Shown here: in pieces, positions 9,171-19,307 of the stretch | Numbering within the stretch: position 1 is the stretch's first letter | Layout: every line of letters starts with the position of its first letter | Assembly (NCBI RefSeq): GCF_000428825.1 | Contig: NZ_AUAR01000001.1 | Span: 186,001 to 250,000 of the forward strand | Length of the DNA stretch: 64,000 nt | DNA from: Desulfomicrobium escambiense DSM 10707 | Lineage (GTDB): Bacteria > Desulfobacterota > Desulfovibrionia > Desulfovibrionales > Desulfomicrobiaceae | Reading direction: 5' to 3' | Position numbers and translations under genes: made by a program | Notes under the pieces: generated by a model | Told to the model about the DNA's origin: nothing | The model's input: the letters and a program-made list of their open reading frames with translations, nothing else | Databases searched by the model: none

Positions 9171-10355
9171 ATGAACGCACTGCTCGCACCGTTTCGGACC
9201 CGGGACGCCCTGCGCGGCCTGCCCTGCCCCCTCGAAGCCCTGGACACGCCGTGCCTGTTGTTGGACGAGGCGCGCATGGACGGCAACATCGCCCGCCTGC
9301 GAAACCGTCTCGCCGCGGCCGGAGTGGCGTTTCGCCCGCATCTCAAGACGGCCAAGTCGTGGGAGATCTCGCGGCGTCTCATGGCCACGCCGCATGGACC
9401 GGCCACGGTCTCGACCCTGCGCGAGGCCGAGGCTTTGGCGGCCTGCGGCGTGACGGACATCACCTACGCCGTGGGCATCGCGCCGCAGAAGCTTCCCCGT
9501 GTGCTGGCCCTGCGCCGGCAGGGTGTGGACCTGACGGTGCTGCTGGACAGCGTGGCTCAGGCCCGGGCCGTGGCGGCCGCGTCGGACCCGTCCGACCCCA
9601 TCCCGGCCCTCATCGAGCTGGACTGCGACGGACACCGTTCGGGGGTGCAACCCGGTGATTCGCAGCAACTGCTGGCCATCGCCCATGCCCTGAAACCTAC
9701 GGCCCGGCTGCGCGGCGTGCTGGTCCATGCCGGGGAGAGCTACGAGGCACGCGGCGAGGAGGCCCTGGCGGCTGCGGCCGAAGGGGAGCGCGCGGCGGCG
9801 GTGGAAGCGGCCAGGACCCTCCGGGACGCCGGCTGGATCTGCCCCGTGGTCAGCGTCGGCTCGACGCCCACGGCCTTTTCGGCCCGCAGCTACGAAGGCG
9901 TGACGGAAGTCCGGGCCGGGGTATTCGTCTTCTTCGACCTGGTCCAGGTCGGCATCGGCATCTGCGCCATCGACGACATCGCCGTTTCGGTCCTGACCAC
10001 GGTCATCGGTCACCAGCGCGACAAGGGCTGGGCCATCGTCGACGCCGGCTGGACGGCTATGTCCTGCGACCGGGGCACGGCCGGGCAGACCGTGGATCAG
10101 GGCTACGGCCTGGTCTGCTACGCGGACGGACGCCCCGTGGGCGATCTGGTGGTCAGGGGCGTCAACCAGGAGCACGGCGTCGTGGCCCCGCGCTCGGGCA
10201 ACCCGGCGGACCTGCCGGACCTGCCCGTGGGCACGAGGTTGCGTATCCTGCCCAGCCATGCCTGCGCCACGGTCACGCAGTTCGACCGGTATCATGTCGT
10301 CGGCGCGGGCGGGGAGGAGGTTACGGCGGTGTGGCCGAGGTTGATGGGGTGGTAG
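9171..10355 (+). CDS. DSD1-family PLP enzyme (D-threonine aldolase / D-serine dehydratase-like)
   Basis: 394 residues, fold-type III (alanine racemase-like barrel). LDTPCLLLDEARMDGNIARL and FRPHLKTAKSWE contain the PLP lysine. The C-terminal domain ends in ILPSHACATVTQFDRY, whose His-Ala-Cys matches the metal-binding His/Cys pair of D-serine dehydratase and D-threonine aldolase. Predicted reactions are metal-assisted cleavage or dehydration of a beta-hydroxy D-amino acid or 3-hydroxyaspartate. GGAGG lies 8 bp before the ATG, and a good promoter and dyad lie upstream. The next gene encodes an ornithine-cyclodeaminase-family enzyme. The same two families appear as BhcC and BhcD in the beta-hydroxyaspartate cycle, although the other enzymes of that cycle are not in this window. 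Confidence 0.85.
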   Translation: MNALLAPFRTRDALRGLPCPLEALDTPCLLLDEARMDGNIARLRNRLAAAGVAFRPHLKTAKSWEISRRLMATPHGPATVSTLREAEALAACGVTDITYAVGIAPQKLPRVLALRRQGVDLTVLLDSVAQARAVAAASDPSDPIPALIELDCDGHRSGVQPGDSQQLLAIAHALKPTARLRGVLVHAGESYEARGEEALAAAAEGERAAAVEAARTLRDAGWICPVVSVGSTPTAFSARSYEGVTEVRAGVFVFFDLVQVGIGICAIDDIAVSVLTTVIGHQRDKGWAIVDAGWTAMSCDRGTAGQTVDQGYGLVCYADGRPVGDLVVRGVNQEHGVVAPRSGNPADLPDLPVGTRLRILPSHACATVTQFDRYHVVGAGGEEVTAVWPRLMGW

Positions 10356-10366
10356 GGGGTGTGGTG

Positions 10367-10408
10367 TGGACGGTATGGACGATATGGACTTTATGGACTG
10401 GCACGGAC
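10367..10408. repeat. TGGAC periodic array A (direct, 9-bp period)
   Basis: TGGAC begins at 10367, 10376, 10385 and 10394, then CGGAC at 10404. The first four are exactly 9 bp apart with variable 4-bp spacers. It lies in the 75-bp gap between two co-directional genes. There is no inverted partner half here. Confidence 0.85.
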
Positions 10409-10430
10409 TGGTCGGTGCGGGGAGAGAAGG

Positions 10431-11390
10431 ATGAAATTTGTCAGTGAGGATGTGGCTGGCAGGGTTGTGAGCATGGCCGAGGCCATTGCGGCTGTCGAGG
10501 CCATGTTCATGGAATATGGGCGCGGCCTGGCCGAGGTGTTTCCGGTGGCGCAGGGGCGGGGGCCCGAGGCGGACACGTCGTTTAGCGTCAAGAGCGGCCT
10601 CATAGCCGGGAGCAGGAAGGTGGGGCTCAAGGTCGGCAGCTACTGGCCGGGCAACAGGGCCCGCGGACTGGCGGCCCACGCCTCGACGACGTTGCTGCTG
10701 GACCCGGACACGGGCTATCCCGAGGCCCTGGTGGCGGCCTCGCACCTGACCTGCCTGCGCACGGCCGCCTCGGACGCGGTGGCCGTGAAGCACCTTTCCC
10801 GTCCGGACAGTCGGACCCTGGCCGTGTTCGGCGCAGGCCACCAGGCCTGGTTCGAAGTTCTGGCCGTGCGCGAGGTACGCCCCCTCGAGAGAGTTTTCGT
10901 GGTCAACCGTTCTGGCCAGACCGCCGAGGAGTTCGCGCGGCGCATCCGCGAGGAGCTGGGGCTTGAAGCCGTCGCGGCCAAGGCGGAAGAGGCCCTGGCC
11001 AGCGCCGATATCGCCGTCACGGTCACGGCGTCGCGCGGGCCGCTCTTCGCGGCCGGACTGGTGCGGCCCGGAACGCACGTCTCGGCCATGGGCGCGGACC
11101 AGCCCGGCAAGCAGGAACTGGACACGGCCCTGGTGGCCGTCGCCGCGCTCTTCGCCGACGTGCCGGCCCAGTCCGTAAGCATCGGGGAATACGAGGTGGC
11201 CTTCACGGCCGGGCTGGTCGCCATGGAGCGGATCACAACGATCGGTGCGGTTCTGAACGGCGCGCCGGGGCGGGTGTCGGCCGACCAGATCACCGTCTAC
11301 GACAGCTCGGGCATGGCCCTGCAGGACCTGGCCGTGGCTTCCCTGGCCCTGCGCAGGGCGGAGGAACTGGGGCTGGTGAAGACGGTTTGA
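10431..11390 (+). CDS. ornithine cyclodeaminase / mu-crystallin family dehydrogenase
   Basis: 319 residues. It has an N-terminal dimerisation part (VSMAEAIAAVEAMFMEYGRG; KVGLKVGSYWPGN with the family's substrate lysine) and a Rossmann NAD(P) domain starting at LAVFGAGHQAWFEVLAV (GxGxxG variant GAGHQA). VSAMGADQPGKQELDTALV is the conserved aspartate loop. Members include ornithine cyclodeaminase, alanine dehydrogenase, ketimine reductases and iminosuccinate reductase (BhcD). The start is set by GGAGAGAAGG just before the ATG. It follows the DSD1-type gene by 75 bp, likely the same transcript, so it probably reduces or deaminates the imine/keto product of that enzyme. Specificity is inferred, not read. 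Confidence 0.87.
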   Translation: MKFVSEDVAGRVVSMAEAIAAVEAMFMEYGRGLAEVFPVAQGRGPEADTSFSVKSGLIAGSRKVGLKVGSYWPGNRARGLAAHASTTLLLDPDTGYPEALVAASHLTCLRTAASDAVAVKHLSRPDSRTLAVFGAGHQAWFEVLAVREVRPLERVFVVNRSGQTAEEFARRIREELGLEAVAAKAEEALASADIAVTVTASRGPLFAAGLVRPGTHVSAMGADQPGKQELDTALVAVAALFADVPAQSVSIGEYEVAFTAGLVAMERITTIGAVLNGAPGRVSADQITVYDSSGMALQDLAVASLALRRAEELGLVKTV

Positions 11391-11398
11391 GGGGGGAG

Positions 11399-11518
11399 TG
11401 GACGAGATGGACTAGAATGGACGAACACGGACCGACACGGACAAAAACAAGCCCCCCGAGATGGATGGTACAGTGTCCATGATAGTCCGTGTCAGTCCAT
11501 CTCGTCCATTCTAGTCCA
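11399..11518. repeat. TGGAC periodic array B (inverted, between convergent genes)
   Basis: Left half: (T/C)GGAC words begin at 11399, 11408, 11418, 11428 and 11438. Right half: the complements GTCC(A/G) begin at 11475, 11485, 11495, 11504 and 11514. The two 44-bp halves are imperfect inverted copies of each other, so either strand could fold into a long stem with a 32-nt loop. It fills the gap between the ornithine-cyclodeaminase-family and LUD genes. It may act as a bidirectional terminator, but there is no T-tract. Confidence 0.85.
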
Positions 11519-11524
11519 TTTTCC

Positions 11525-12184
11525 TCAGTACCCCAGACTCTCCCCCACCAGCACCACGTGAATTCTGCCTTCGTCGCGCTGCCCCTCGATGATGGTCCAG
11601 GCGTTGCAGATTTTCTGCGGGCTGGAGCAGCGGTGGCAGCGGCCGTCCTGGGTGCAGGGAGGCTCGTGGGCGGGGTTCAGGGCGTTCAGGCGCAGGTTGT
11701 TCATGGGCGCGGCGAAGTCGCGGATGCGGTCCATGGCCGATTCCAGGTCGCTGACGACCTTGTTCATGCCGACCAGCAGGATGACCTTCCTTGGTCCGAA
11801 GATCATGGCCGCCACGCGGTTGCCCGTGCCGTCCAGATTGACCAGCCTGCCGTCCAGAGTCACGGCGTTGCAGCTCGTGACCATGACGTCGGCCGTCAGA
11901 CCGCGCCGGCGCCGCTCGTCGCCTTCGGCCGGGGTGAGGCCCGGGACGTAGGGGTCGATGAGTTCCACGCCGGGCAGGGCGGCGATGTCCTTCCACAGTC
12001 CGAGCGACCCGACGGATTCCGAGCCGCAGCGGATGACGGAGCACGGTCCCTGGATCAGGGACAGGATCTGGCTGCGGGCCTCCTCGGCGGTTTCGGCGTA
12101 GCTGCCGTGCATGCGGCGCTTGTTGAGCTGCTTGATGAGGCGTTCGGCGTTCATCTGGCGGAATTTGCGTGTCGGTGCGTCCAT
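11525..12184 (-). CDS. LUD-domain protein (YkgG/LutC-like)
   Basis: 220 residues. The LUD fold is suggested by the order MNAERLIKQLNKRRMHGSYAETAEEARSQILSLI, IRCGSESVGSLGLW, VMVTSCNAVTLDGRLVNLDGTGNRVAAMIFGPRKVILLVGMNKVV, and a C-terminal cysteine cluster (PPCTQDGRCHRCSSPQKICNAW) that could hold a metal or Fe-S centre. LUD proteins occur in L-lactate oxidation (LutB/LutC), but many stand-alone members are uncharacterised. GGAGG 8 bp upstream supports this ATG. It follows the WcbI-like gene by 113 bp on the same strand. It sits far from the lactate operon, so a lactate role is unproven. Confidence 0.85.
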   Translation of the reverse strand: MDAPTRKFRQMNAERLIKQLNKRRMHGSYAETAEEARSQILSLIQGPCSVIRCGSESVGSLGLWKDIAALPGVELIDPYVPGLTPAEGDERRRRGLTADVMVTSCNAVTLDGRLVNLDGTGNRVAAMIFGPRKVILLVGMNKVVSDLESAMDRIRDFAAPMNNLRLNALNPAHEPPCTQDGRCHRCSSPQKICNAWTIIEGQRDEGRIHVVLVGESLGY

Positions 12185-12296
12185 GGGAAACCTCCGTGTA
12201 CGGCGCTGGCGAGACAGCGGATGATGTGTTTGCGATGGATCTGACGTATTCCCGGACGCGTCGTCGCGCAACCCGTTCATGGTCGTCGCCCGGTGT

Positions 12297-13130
12297 TTAC
12301 GGTGCGTCGTGGTGGCCCTGCAGGAAACCGATGAAGTCCGTCACGCCCTCCCGCCTGGCCACGACGTAGTGGGCGACGTAGCGGGCGAAGGTGATGTCCC
12401 CCCCGAAGACATGCCACAAGGCGCCGGGGGCGGCGAAATCCGGGCCGAAGAAGGCGGCGACGCTCGGGTGCAGGGGCTGTTCGAACTCCGGGAAGGGTTC
12501 GTCCAGGGCCGCAAGGGCGTATTCGTCCGGGGGGTCCATGCCGAGCTGTTGCAGGACGCCTCTGGCCATGTGGTCCATGAGGAGCCTGCCGGGATGGTTG
12601 ACGGTGTTGAAGATTCTGGACCTGGCGTATTCGGCTTCGAGCACGTCGACGTACGGCACCGGGGTCAGGGCCTGCTTGCTGCGCTCCTGGGCGAGGGATT
12701 GCGCGATGACGGCGCGCAGGTCGAACTTCGCGGCCAAGTCGGCACGCAGGTACAGGAGCGTCGTCTCCTCGGGTGGCAGGCCCTGTTCGATGAGTTCGTC
12801 CAGAAGGGTGCAGCGGAAGTTGAAGCCGCCTTGCCCGCTCCAGCCGGGCCAGTAGCCCTTGAAGAACATGTTCGGGATGCACATGCTGCGGGCCGATGCG
12901 GGCAGCAGGGACACCAGGCGCTCGGAGGCCAGTCCGCCCCACTCGGGCCCCAGATGCTGGTACAGGAAGAGGCCGCAGCGGGCCAGCATGTCGTCCGGCA
13001 CGGGCTCACGGGTATAGTTGGTGTATTGGACGCACTCGAAGCGGTCCGCGAATTCCCGCGACGTCATGAGCCGTGCCAGCAGCGGTTCGCCCTGGCAGTT
13101 GGCGTGGAGGATGCAAGGAAGTTTGCCCAT
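12297..13130 (-). CDS. WcbI-like polysaccharide biosynthesis protein (putative acetyltransferase)
   Basis: 277 residues starting MGKLPCILHANCQGEPLLARLM. The HANCQG..L opening is the hallmark of the WcbI family, named after a capsule-cluster protein proposed to acetylate polysaccharide and structurally related to SGNH hydrolases. The rest contains LFLYQHLGPEWG and CIPNMFFKGYWPGW, consistent with that family. No glycosyltransferases or other capsule genes flank it, so the acceptor is unknown. The ribosome-binding site is weak. It is divergent from the Mut7-C gene. Confidence 0.75.
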   Translation of the reverse strand: MGKLPCILHANCQGEPLLARLMTSREFADRFECVQYTNYTREPVPDDMLARCGLFLYQHLGPEWGGLASERLVSLLPASARSMCIPNMFFKGYWPGWSGQGGFNFRCTLLDELIEQGLPPEETTLLYLRADLAAKFDLRAVIAQSLAQERSKQALTPVPYVDVLEAEYARSRIFNTVNHPGRLLMDHMARGVLQQLGMDPPDEYALAALDEPFPEFEQPLHPSVAAFFGPDFAAPGALWHVFGGDITFARYVAHYVVARREGVTDFIGFLQGHHDAP

Positions 13131-13289
13131 CTGGTCCGAGAACAGGTTGAAATATCAGTGAAACAGGATTGTCGTGCGTAACATGGAAGAGTTTCGGGGG
13201 CAACTTCAGGACGTCGGTGAAGTGCAACGGAAGAGTTGTTGGCGGGGCCCGAAGGGCGTACTCCCGGAGAAAACAGCCTGGGAGGGATC

Positions 13290-14069
13290 ATGGGCGAGCG
13301 GCCGGCCACATTCGTTTTTCACGGGAATCTGCGCGACCTCCTGGGACGGGGGAAGGCCGGGGCCGACGGGCGCGTGACGTATCCAGTCACGCGGCGTACG
13401 TCCGTCAAGGACGTCATCGAGGCTCTGGGTCCGCCGCACACGGAGGTGGGGGCCATTGAGGTCGACGGGCTGCCCGTGGGCTTCGGCCACCTGCTGGAGC
13501 CCGGCCGCAGGATCGACGTCCGGGCCGTGCCCACGCCCTTCGACGTGCTGCGGCCGTCGCCGCTGCGCCCGGAACCGTTGCCCCGCATCGCCTTTCTCGT
13601 GGACGCCAATGTCGGCCGGCTGGCGGGTCTCCTGCGCGCCCTGGGCTTCGACACGGCCTACGACCCGTCTTTGGGAGACGCGGTCCTGGCCGAGCAGGCC
13701 GCGCGCGAAGGGCGCATCCTTCTCAGTCGCGACCGTCTCCTCCTCAGGCGCGGCATCGTGGTCTATGGCCGTCTGATCCGCTCACGTGACCCCGAAACCC
13801 AGCTCATCGAAGTCCTGCGTTTCTTCGGCCTCAGGCCGCCCTTTGCGACCTTCACCCGCTGCCTGCGCTGCAACGACCTCCTCCAGACCGTGTCCAAGGC
13901 CGAAATCATGGACCGCCTGCTGCCCCTGACGAAGCTGCATTACACCGATTTCCGGCGCTGCCCGCGCTGCAAACGCATCTATTGGGCCGGCTCTCACCAC
14001 GAGAGGATGCACGAGCGGGTGGGGAGGATTTGCCGGGAGCTGGGGGGAGGGGAGACTGAGATGGACTGA
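13290..14069 (+). CDS. Mut7-C RNase-domain protein with N-terminal ubiquitin-like domain
   Basis: 259 residues. Residues 1-85 look like the small beta-grasp domain that often precedes Mut7-C (FVFHGNLRDLL, GAIEVDGLPVGFGHLLEPGRRIDV). The Mut7-C domain follows: RIAFLVDANVGRLAGLLRALGFDTAYD has the PIN-like acidic residues, ILLSRDRLLLRR continues it, and a zinc ribbon CLRCN...CPRCKRIYW closes it. The family is predicted to be a metal-dependent RNase. GGGAGGG precedes the ATG. The last codons (GGETEMD) are formed by the TGGAC array that begins here, so the original C terminus may have been altered by the repeat. Confidence 0.85.
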   Translation: MGERPATFVFHGNLRDLLGRGKAGADGRVTYPVTRRTSVKDVIEALGPPHTEVGAIEVDGLPVGFGHLLEPGRRIDVRAVPTPFDVLRPSPLRPEPLPRIAFLVDANVGRLAGLLRALGFDTAYDPSLGDAVLAEQAAREGRILLSRDRLLLRRGIVVYGRLIRSRDPETQLIEVLRFFGLRPPFATFTRCLRCNDLLQTVSKAEIMDRLLPLTKLHYTDFRRCPRCKRIYWAGSHHERMHERVGRICRELGGGETEMD

Positions 14070-14141
14070 GATGGACAGTGATGAACGAACACGGACGGGC
14101 ACGGACGGGGCCGCAACAACGTGACGGGCTGGTACCTGGCC

Positions 14142-16467
<2,326 letters not shown>

Positions 16468-16478
<11 letters not shown>

Positions 16479-17463
16479 GGGCGGCCGCCTCCTGGGAGAG
16501 ACGATGCGGGATTTCGATGCCGAGCTTGCGTGCGGTCAGGCTGTTCAGCATGATCAGTCCTCTGGTCTGGGTGATGACCGGGATGTCGCCGGCGCGTTCG
16601 CCGCCGAGGATGCGCAGGGCCAGGGACGCGGCCAATGTCCCGTGTTCGAAGCCGGTCTGGATCACGCCGCACAGCGTGCCGTCGGCCACGGTGTAGTCGT
16701 AGAATCCCAGGGTGGGCAGGGCGGCGTTGTCCCGCGTCCAGAGCATGACTTGTTCGGCAGGCACGATGTGGCCCTCGGCATCGGTCAGGTTGTTGTAGGT
16801 CATGACGGCCAGGGCGTCGTAATCGGAGCCGGCGGTCCGGACGCGTGCCTGCCATTCTTCGAAGCTGTCGACGGCGAACCAGGAGACCTCGATGTCGTCC
16901 GGTCCGGAGGACTTCATCTTGTCGGCTTCCGCCTGGCTCGAAGGGCGGGTGTCCCTGAGGACCGCGATTTTTTTGATGGACGGCTTCAGGCGCCGCAGCA
17001 GTTCAAGCCCCTTGGCCCACGCCAGGTTCTCGACCACGCCCGTGACATTGATTGCCGGGTATCCGTATGTGGAAGGGGCTTTGTTCACGCCGCAGAACAC
17101 GAAGGACGGGGCCGAGGCGTTGCCGGCGTACTGCGCGGCGAAATACTTCTGGGCGTTGTCGTCGCTGACGATGACGACGTCAGGCCGGAATTCCAGCATG
17201 ATGTCCGTGGCCTTGCGGCCGGCGGCAATGATGTCGGCCTCGCGTGGCCGGAGGTTCGTGTCCATGAAGAAGGTGCGTATCTGCACCTGTCGCGGGAGCA
17301 GTTCGCGCTGCAGCGCGTCGTCGATGTCTGCGGTCCAGGCGAAGCCGCGGTCGTAGCTGTGCACCACGAGCACCCTTCTGCCCGGAAAACCGCCGTCCGC
17401 GGCGGCGGGCGGCACGACGCTCGCGAGCAGGAGCAGGAGTGCGAAGATGACGTTGCAGTACAT
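16468..17463 (-). CDS. ABC-type substrate-binding protein (sensor partner)
   Basis: 331 residues with a cleavable signal peptide (to about residue 22, LLLLLASVVPPAAADGG). The mature protein opens with VLVVHSYDRGFAWTADIDDAL, the same HSY..G..W(T/S).DI..(G/A)L signature found in the sensor domains of the kinases at 14.1 and 29.6 kb. VVIVSDDNAQKYF, FVFCGVNKAP and NVTGVVENLAWAKGLELLRRLKP follow in family order. No permease or ATPase gene is nearby and it overlaps the kinase gene, so it more likely presents ligand to the kinase than feeds a transporter. The ligand is unknown. Confidence 0.87.
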
Positions 17464-17533
17464 GTCCCATCATGTCACATGCCGCTGCGGCCCGCAATAT
17501 GGCCTGCCTTTTCCGGCCGCCGGGCGGCCGTTG

Positions 17534-17574
17534 TGGACGGGATGGACGAAATGGACCATATGGACACCATGGAC
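17534..17574. repeat. TGGAC periodic array D (direct, 9-bp period)
   Basis: Five TGGAC words begin at 17534, 17543, 17552, 17561 and 17570, each exactly 9 bp apart, with the base before every word but the first being A. It sits between two divergent genes, so a terminator role does not fit this copy. No inverted half is present. It lies 27 bp before the start of the next gene. Confidence 0.88.
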
Positions 17575-17600
17575 GGCCGAGTCCAGGCCAAGGAGTCCCC

Positions 17601-18377
17601 ATGCTAGGCGCCATCGCCGGTGACATCATCGGCTCCGTATACGAGCACAGGCCCATCAAGACCAAGGAATTCCCCTTCTTCGCCGCGGGTTGCCGGTTCA
17701 CGGACGACACGGTGCTGACCGTGGCCGTGGCCGACGCCATTCTCTCCGGGCGTGAATACGCCGAAGCCCTGCACGATTTCGGCCACCGCTACCCCCGCGC
17801 CAGCTACGGCGGCTCTTTCCTGGAGTGGCTGCACGCGCGGGAACGGGTGCCCTACGGGAGCTGGGGCAACGGTTCGGCCATGCGCGTCAGTCCCGTGGGC
17901 TGGGCCTTCGACAGCGAGGACGACGTGCTCGAGCACGCCCGCCTCTCGGCCGAGGTCACCCACGACCACCCGGAAGGGATCAAGGGCGCGCAGGCCGTGG
18001 CCCTGGCCGTGTTCCTGGCCCGCACGGGCTGTTCCAGGGCGGACATGCGTCGGCGCATCGCCGACCTGTTCGGCTACGACCTGGGCCTGTCCGTGGACGA
18101 AATCAGGGCGGACTACGCCTTCGACGTCTCCTGCCAGGGCAGCGTGCCCCAGGCCATTGTCTGCTTTCTGGATTCCGACTCCTGGGAGGACGCCGTGCGC
18201 AACGCGGTGTCCCTCGGCGGCGACAGCGACACCCTGGCCTGCATGGCCGGCGCCGTGGCCGAGGCGTACTACGGCGAGGTGCCCGCACATTTGGCCGACA
18301 AGGCCCTGCGCTTCCTGCCCCATGATCTCGGCATCGTGGTCGAGGATTTCCGTCAAATCTTCATGGACGACCTGTAA
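17601..18377 (+). CDS. ADP-ribosylglycohydrolase-family protein
   Basis: 258 residues. Family motifs are complete: MLGAIAGDIIGSVYE at the N terminus, CRFTDDTVLTVAVADAIL (metal aspartates), SWGNGSAMRVSPVGWAF, DHPEGIKGAQAVA, and AVSLGGDSDTLACMAGAVAEAYYG (second metal site). Such enzymes remove ADP-ribose from arginine side chains (DraG-like) or from other ADP-ribosyl compounds. No draT or nitrogenase gene is near, so a link to nitrogenase control is not supported. AAGGAG 7 bp upstream sets the start. It stands alone behind a TGGAC array. Confidence 0.92.
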   Translation: MLGAIAGDIIGSVYEHRPIKTKEFPFFAAGCRFTDDTVLTVAVADAILSGREYAEALHDFGHRYPRASYGGSFLEWLHARERVPYGSWGNGSAMRVSPVGWAFDSEDDVLEHARLSAEVTHDHPEGIKGAQAVALAVFLARTGCSRADMRRRIADLFGYDLGLSVDEIRADYAFDVSCQGSVPQAIVCFLDSDSWEDAVRNAVSLGGDSDTLACMAGAVAEAYYGEVPAHLADKALRFLPHDLGIVVEDFRQIFMDDL

Positions 18378-18523
18378 CCCGACAGCGTTGCCCATTGCCG
18401 ATCGCAGCGGCGGTCGATGGACGTGTCCGGCCTTGTCAATCGACCGCCCGTCATCTATGCACTGGCGAGTTTGCCCGACCCGTCCGGGTCCTGATCGGCA
18501 CATCACCTTTCAAGGAGTTCATC

Positions 18524-18949
18524 ATGCTCTGGATTCATCCCCTGCTGCAGCTCGCCGCCACCGCTCTGGCCGTCTACGTGCTCTCCCTCGGATGGGTCCG
18601 CTTCCTGGCCAACCATTTCGGGAAGCGCGGCAAGTTCATGTGGGCGGACCACGTCAAGCTCGGCAAGATCACCCACATCATGTGGATGGCGGGGCTGGTG
18701 TTGGGGCAGTACGCCGTGACCCGTGAATGGGGGAACAACGGAGTGACCGGCAACCACTACATCATCGGGCAGGTCATTATGCCGTGCATCGCCGGCGGCT
18801 ACATCACCGGCGTCATCATGGACCGCGACAAGAAGAAGCGCCGCTACATGCCGCTCGTCCACGGCGTCTTCAACGCCCTGGCCCTGCTCCTGGCCCTGGC
18901 CCAGGTCGCCACGGGCTGGCTGGTCATCCGCGAGTTTCTGCTGAACTGA
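18524..18949 (+). CDS. DUF4079-type four-helix membrane protein
   Basis: 141 residues with four hydrophobic helices. Scattered conserved-looking histidines occur in HVKLGKITHIMWMAGLVLGQ, GNHYIIGQVIMPCIAGGYITG and RYMPLVHGVFNALALLLALAQVATGW. This is the pattern of DUF4079 proteins, which resemble cytochrome b561-like helices. Heme binding is plausible but not shown. AAGGAG precedes the ATG. A hairpin terminator follows, so it is the last gene of its short transcript. Confidence 0.75.
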   Translation: MLWIHPLLQLAATALAVYVLSLGWVRFLANHFGKRGKFMWADHVKLGKITHIMWMAGLVLGQYAVTREWGNNGVTGNHYIIGQVIMPCIAGGYITGVIMDRDKKKRRYMPLVHGVFNALALLLALAQVATGWLVIREFLLN

Positions 18950-18973
18950 CGGGGTGAGGGAAGAATTTTGTCG

Positions 18974-19004
18974 AGGCGCTCTTCTGATGGGGGGCGCCTT
19001 TTTT
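18974..19004 (+). terminator. rho-independent terminator after the DUF4079 gene
   Basis: Stem AGGCGC/GCGCCT with a 14-nt loop, followed at once by six T residues. It starts 24 bp after the stop codon. Confidence 0.75.
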
Positions 19005-19049
19005 GATCTGAATGACAAGTGCGTGGGGTCCGTGCCGAAGCGCCGCGGC

Positions 19050-19216
19050 CCGTGCGGGCTTGAGGGCCGGCCCGTCGGAACTTCCTCGCCGGCCTCGTAG
19101 AGTTCAGCCATCGCTCCTTGGGCCGGGTTTGTGCGCGCTTTGCGGGTGGCGATGGCTGAACAAACGATGCCTGGCTCGGTCGGACAGCCGACGAGCCGGC
19201 CCTCAAGCCCGCACGG
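19050..19216. repeat. long hairpin element, copy 1
   Basis: Perfect 22-bp outer arms (19050-19071 and 19195-19216), a CGTCGG/CCGACG pair inside them, then a 13-bp inner stem (19102-19114 with 19149-19161). Between the outer and inner stems the right strand carries the core cgatgcctggctc-gtcggacag and the left strand cgccggcctcgtag. Both recur in the copy at 61968; the right-strand core also recurs at 53745. The arm sequences differ between copies but still pair. It lies between the DUF4079 terminator and the dus gene. It could be a structured RNA, a mobile hairpin element or a protein-binding site. Confidence 0.8.
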
Positions 19217-19307
19217 ACCGCTCAGTCCGAGGCGGGATGCGTGAAGAATGATTTTGAGGCCTGAAAACAGCCGACAGGGCGTACTTCTTCGGAGTGATAC
19301 ACATCAT

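Noticed and set aside
11525-12184. LUD protein as part of a LutABC lactate operon
   Set aside because: No lutA or lutB neighbours; it follows a WcbI-like gene and lies far from the lactate locus.
17472-17600. Longer N terminus for the ADP-ribosylglycohydrolase reading through the TGGAC array
   Set aside because: The family starts at MLGAIAGD, which has AAGGAG directly before it; the upstream residues are repeat-encoded.
19050-19216. Hairpin element as an integron attC site
   Set aside because: No paired RYYYAAC/GTTRRRY ends across copies and no integron integrase; the outer arms are the variable part, opposite to attC.
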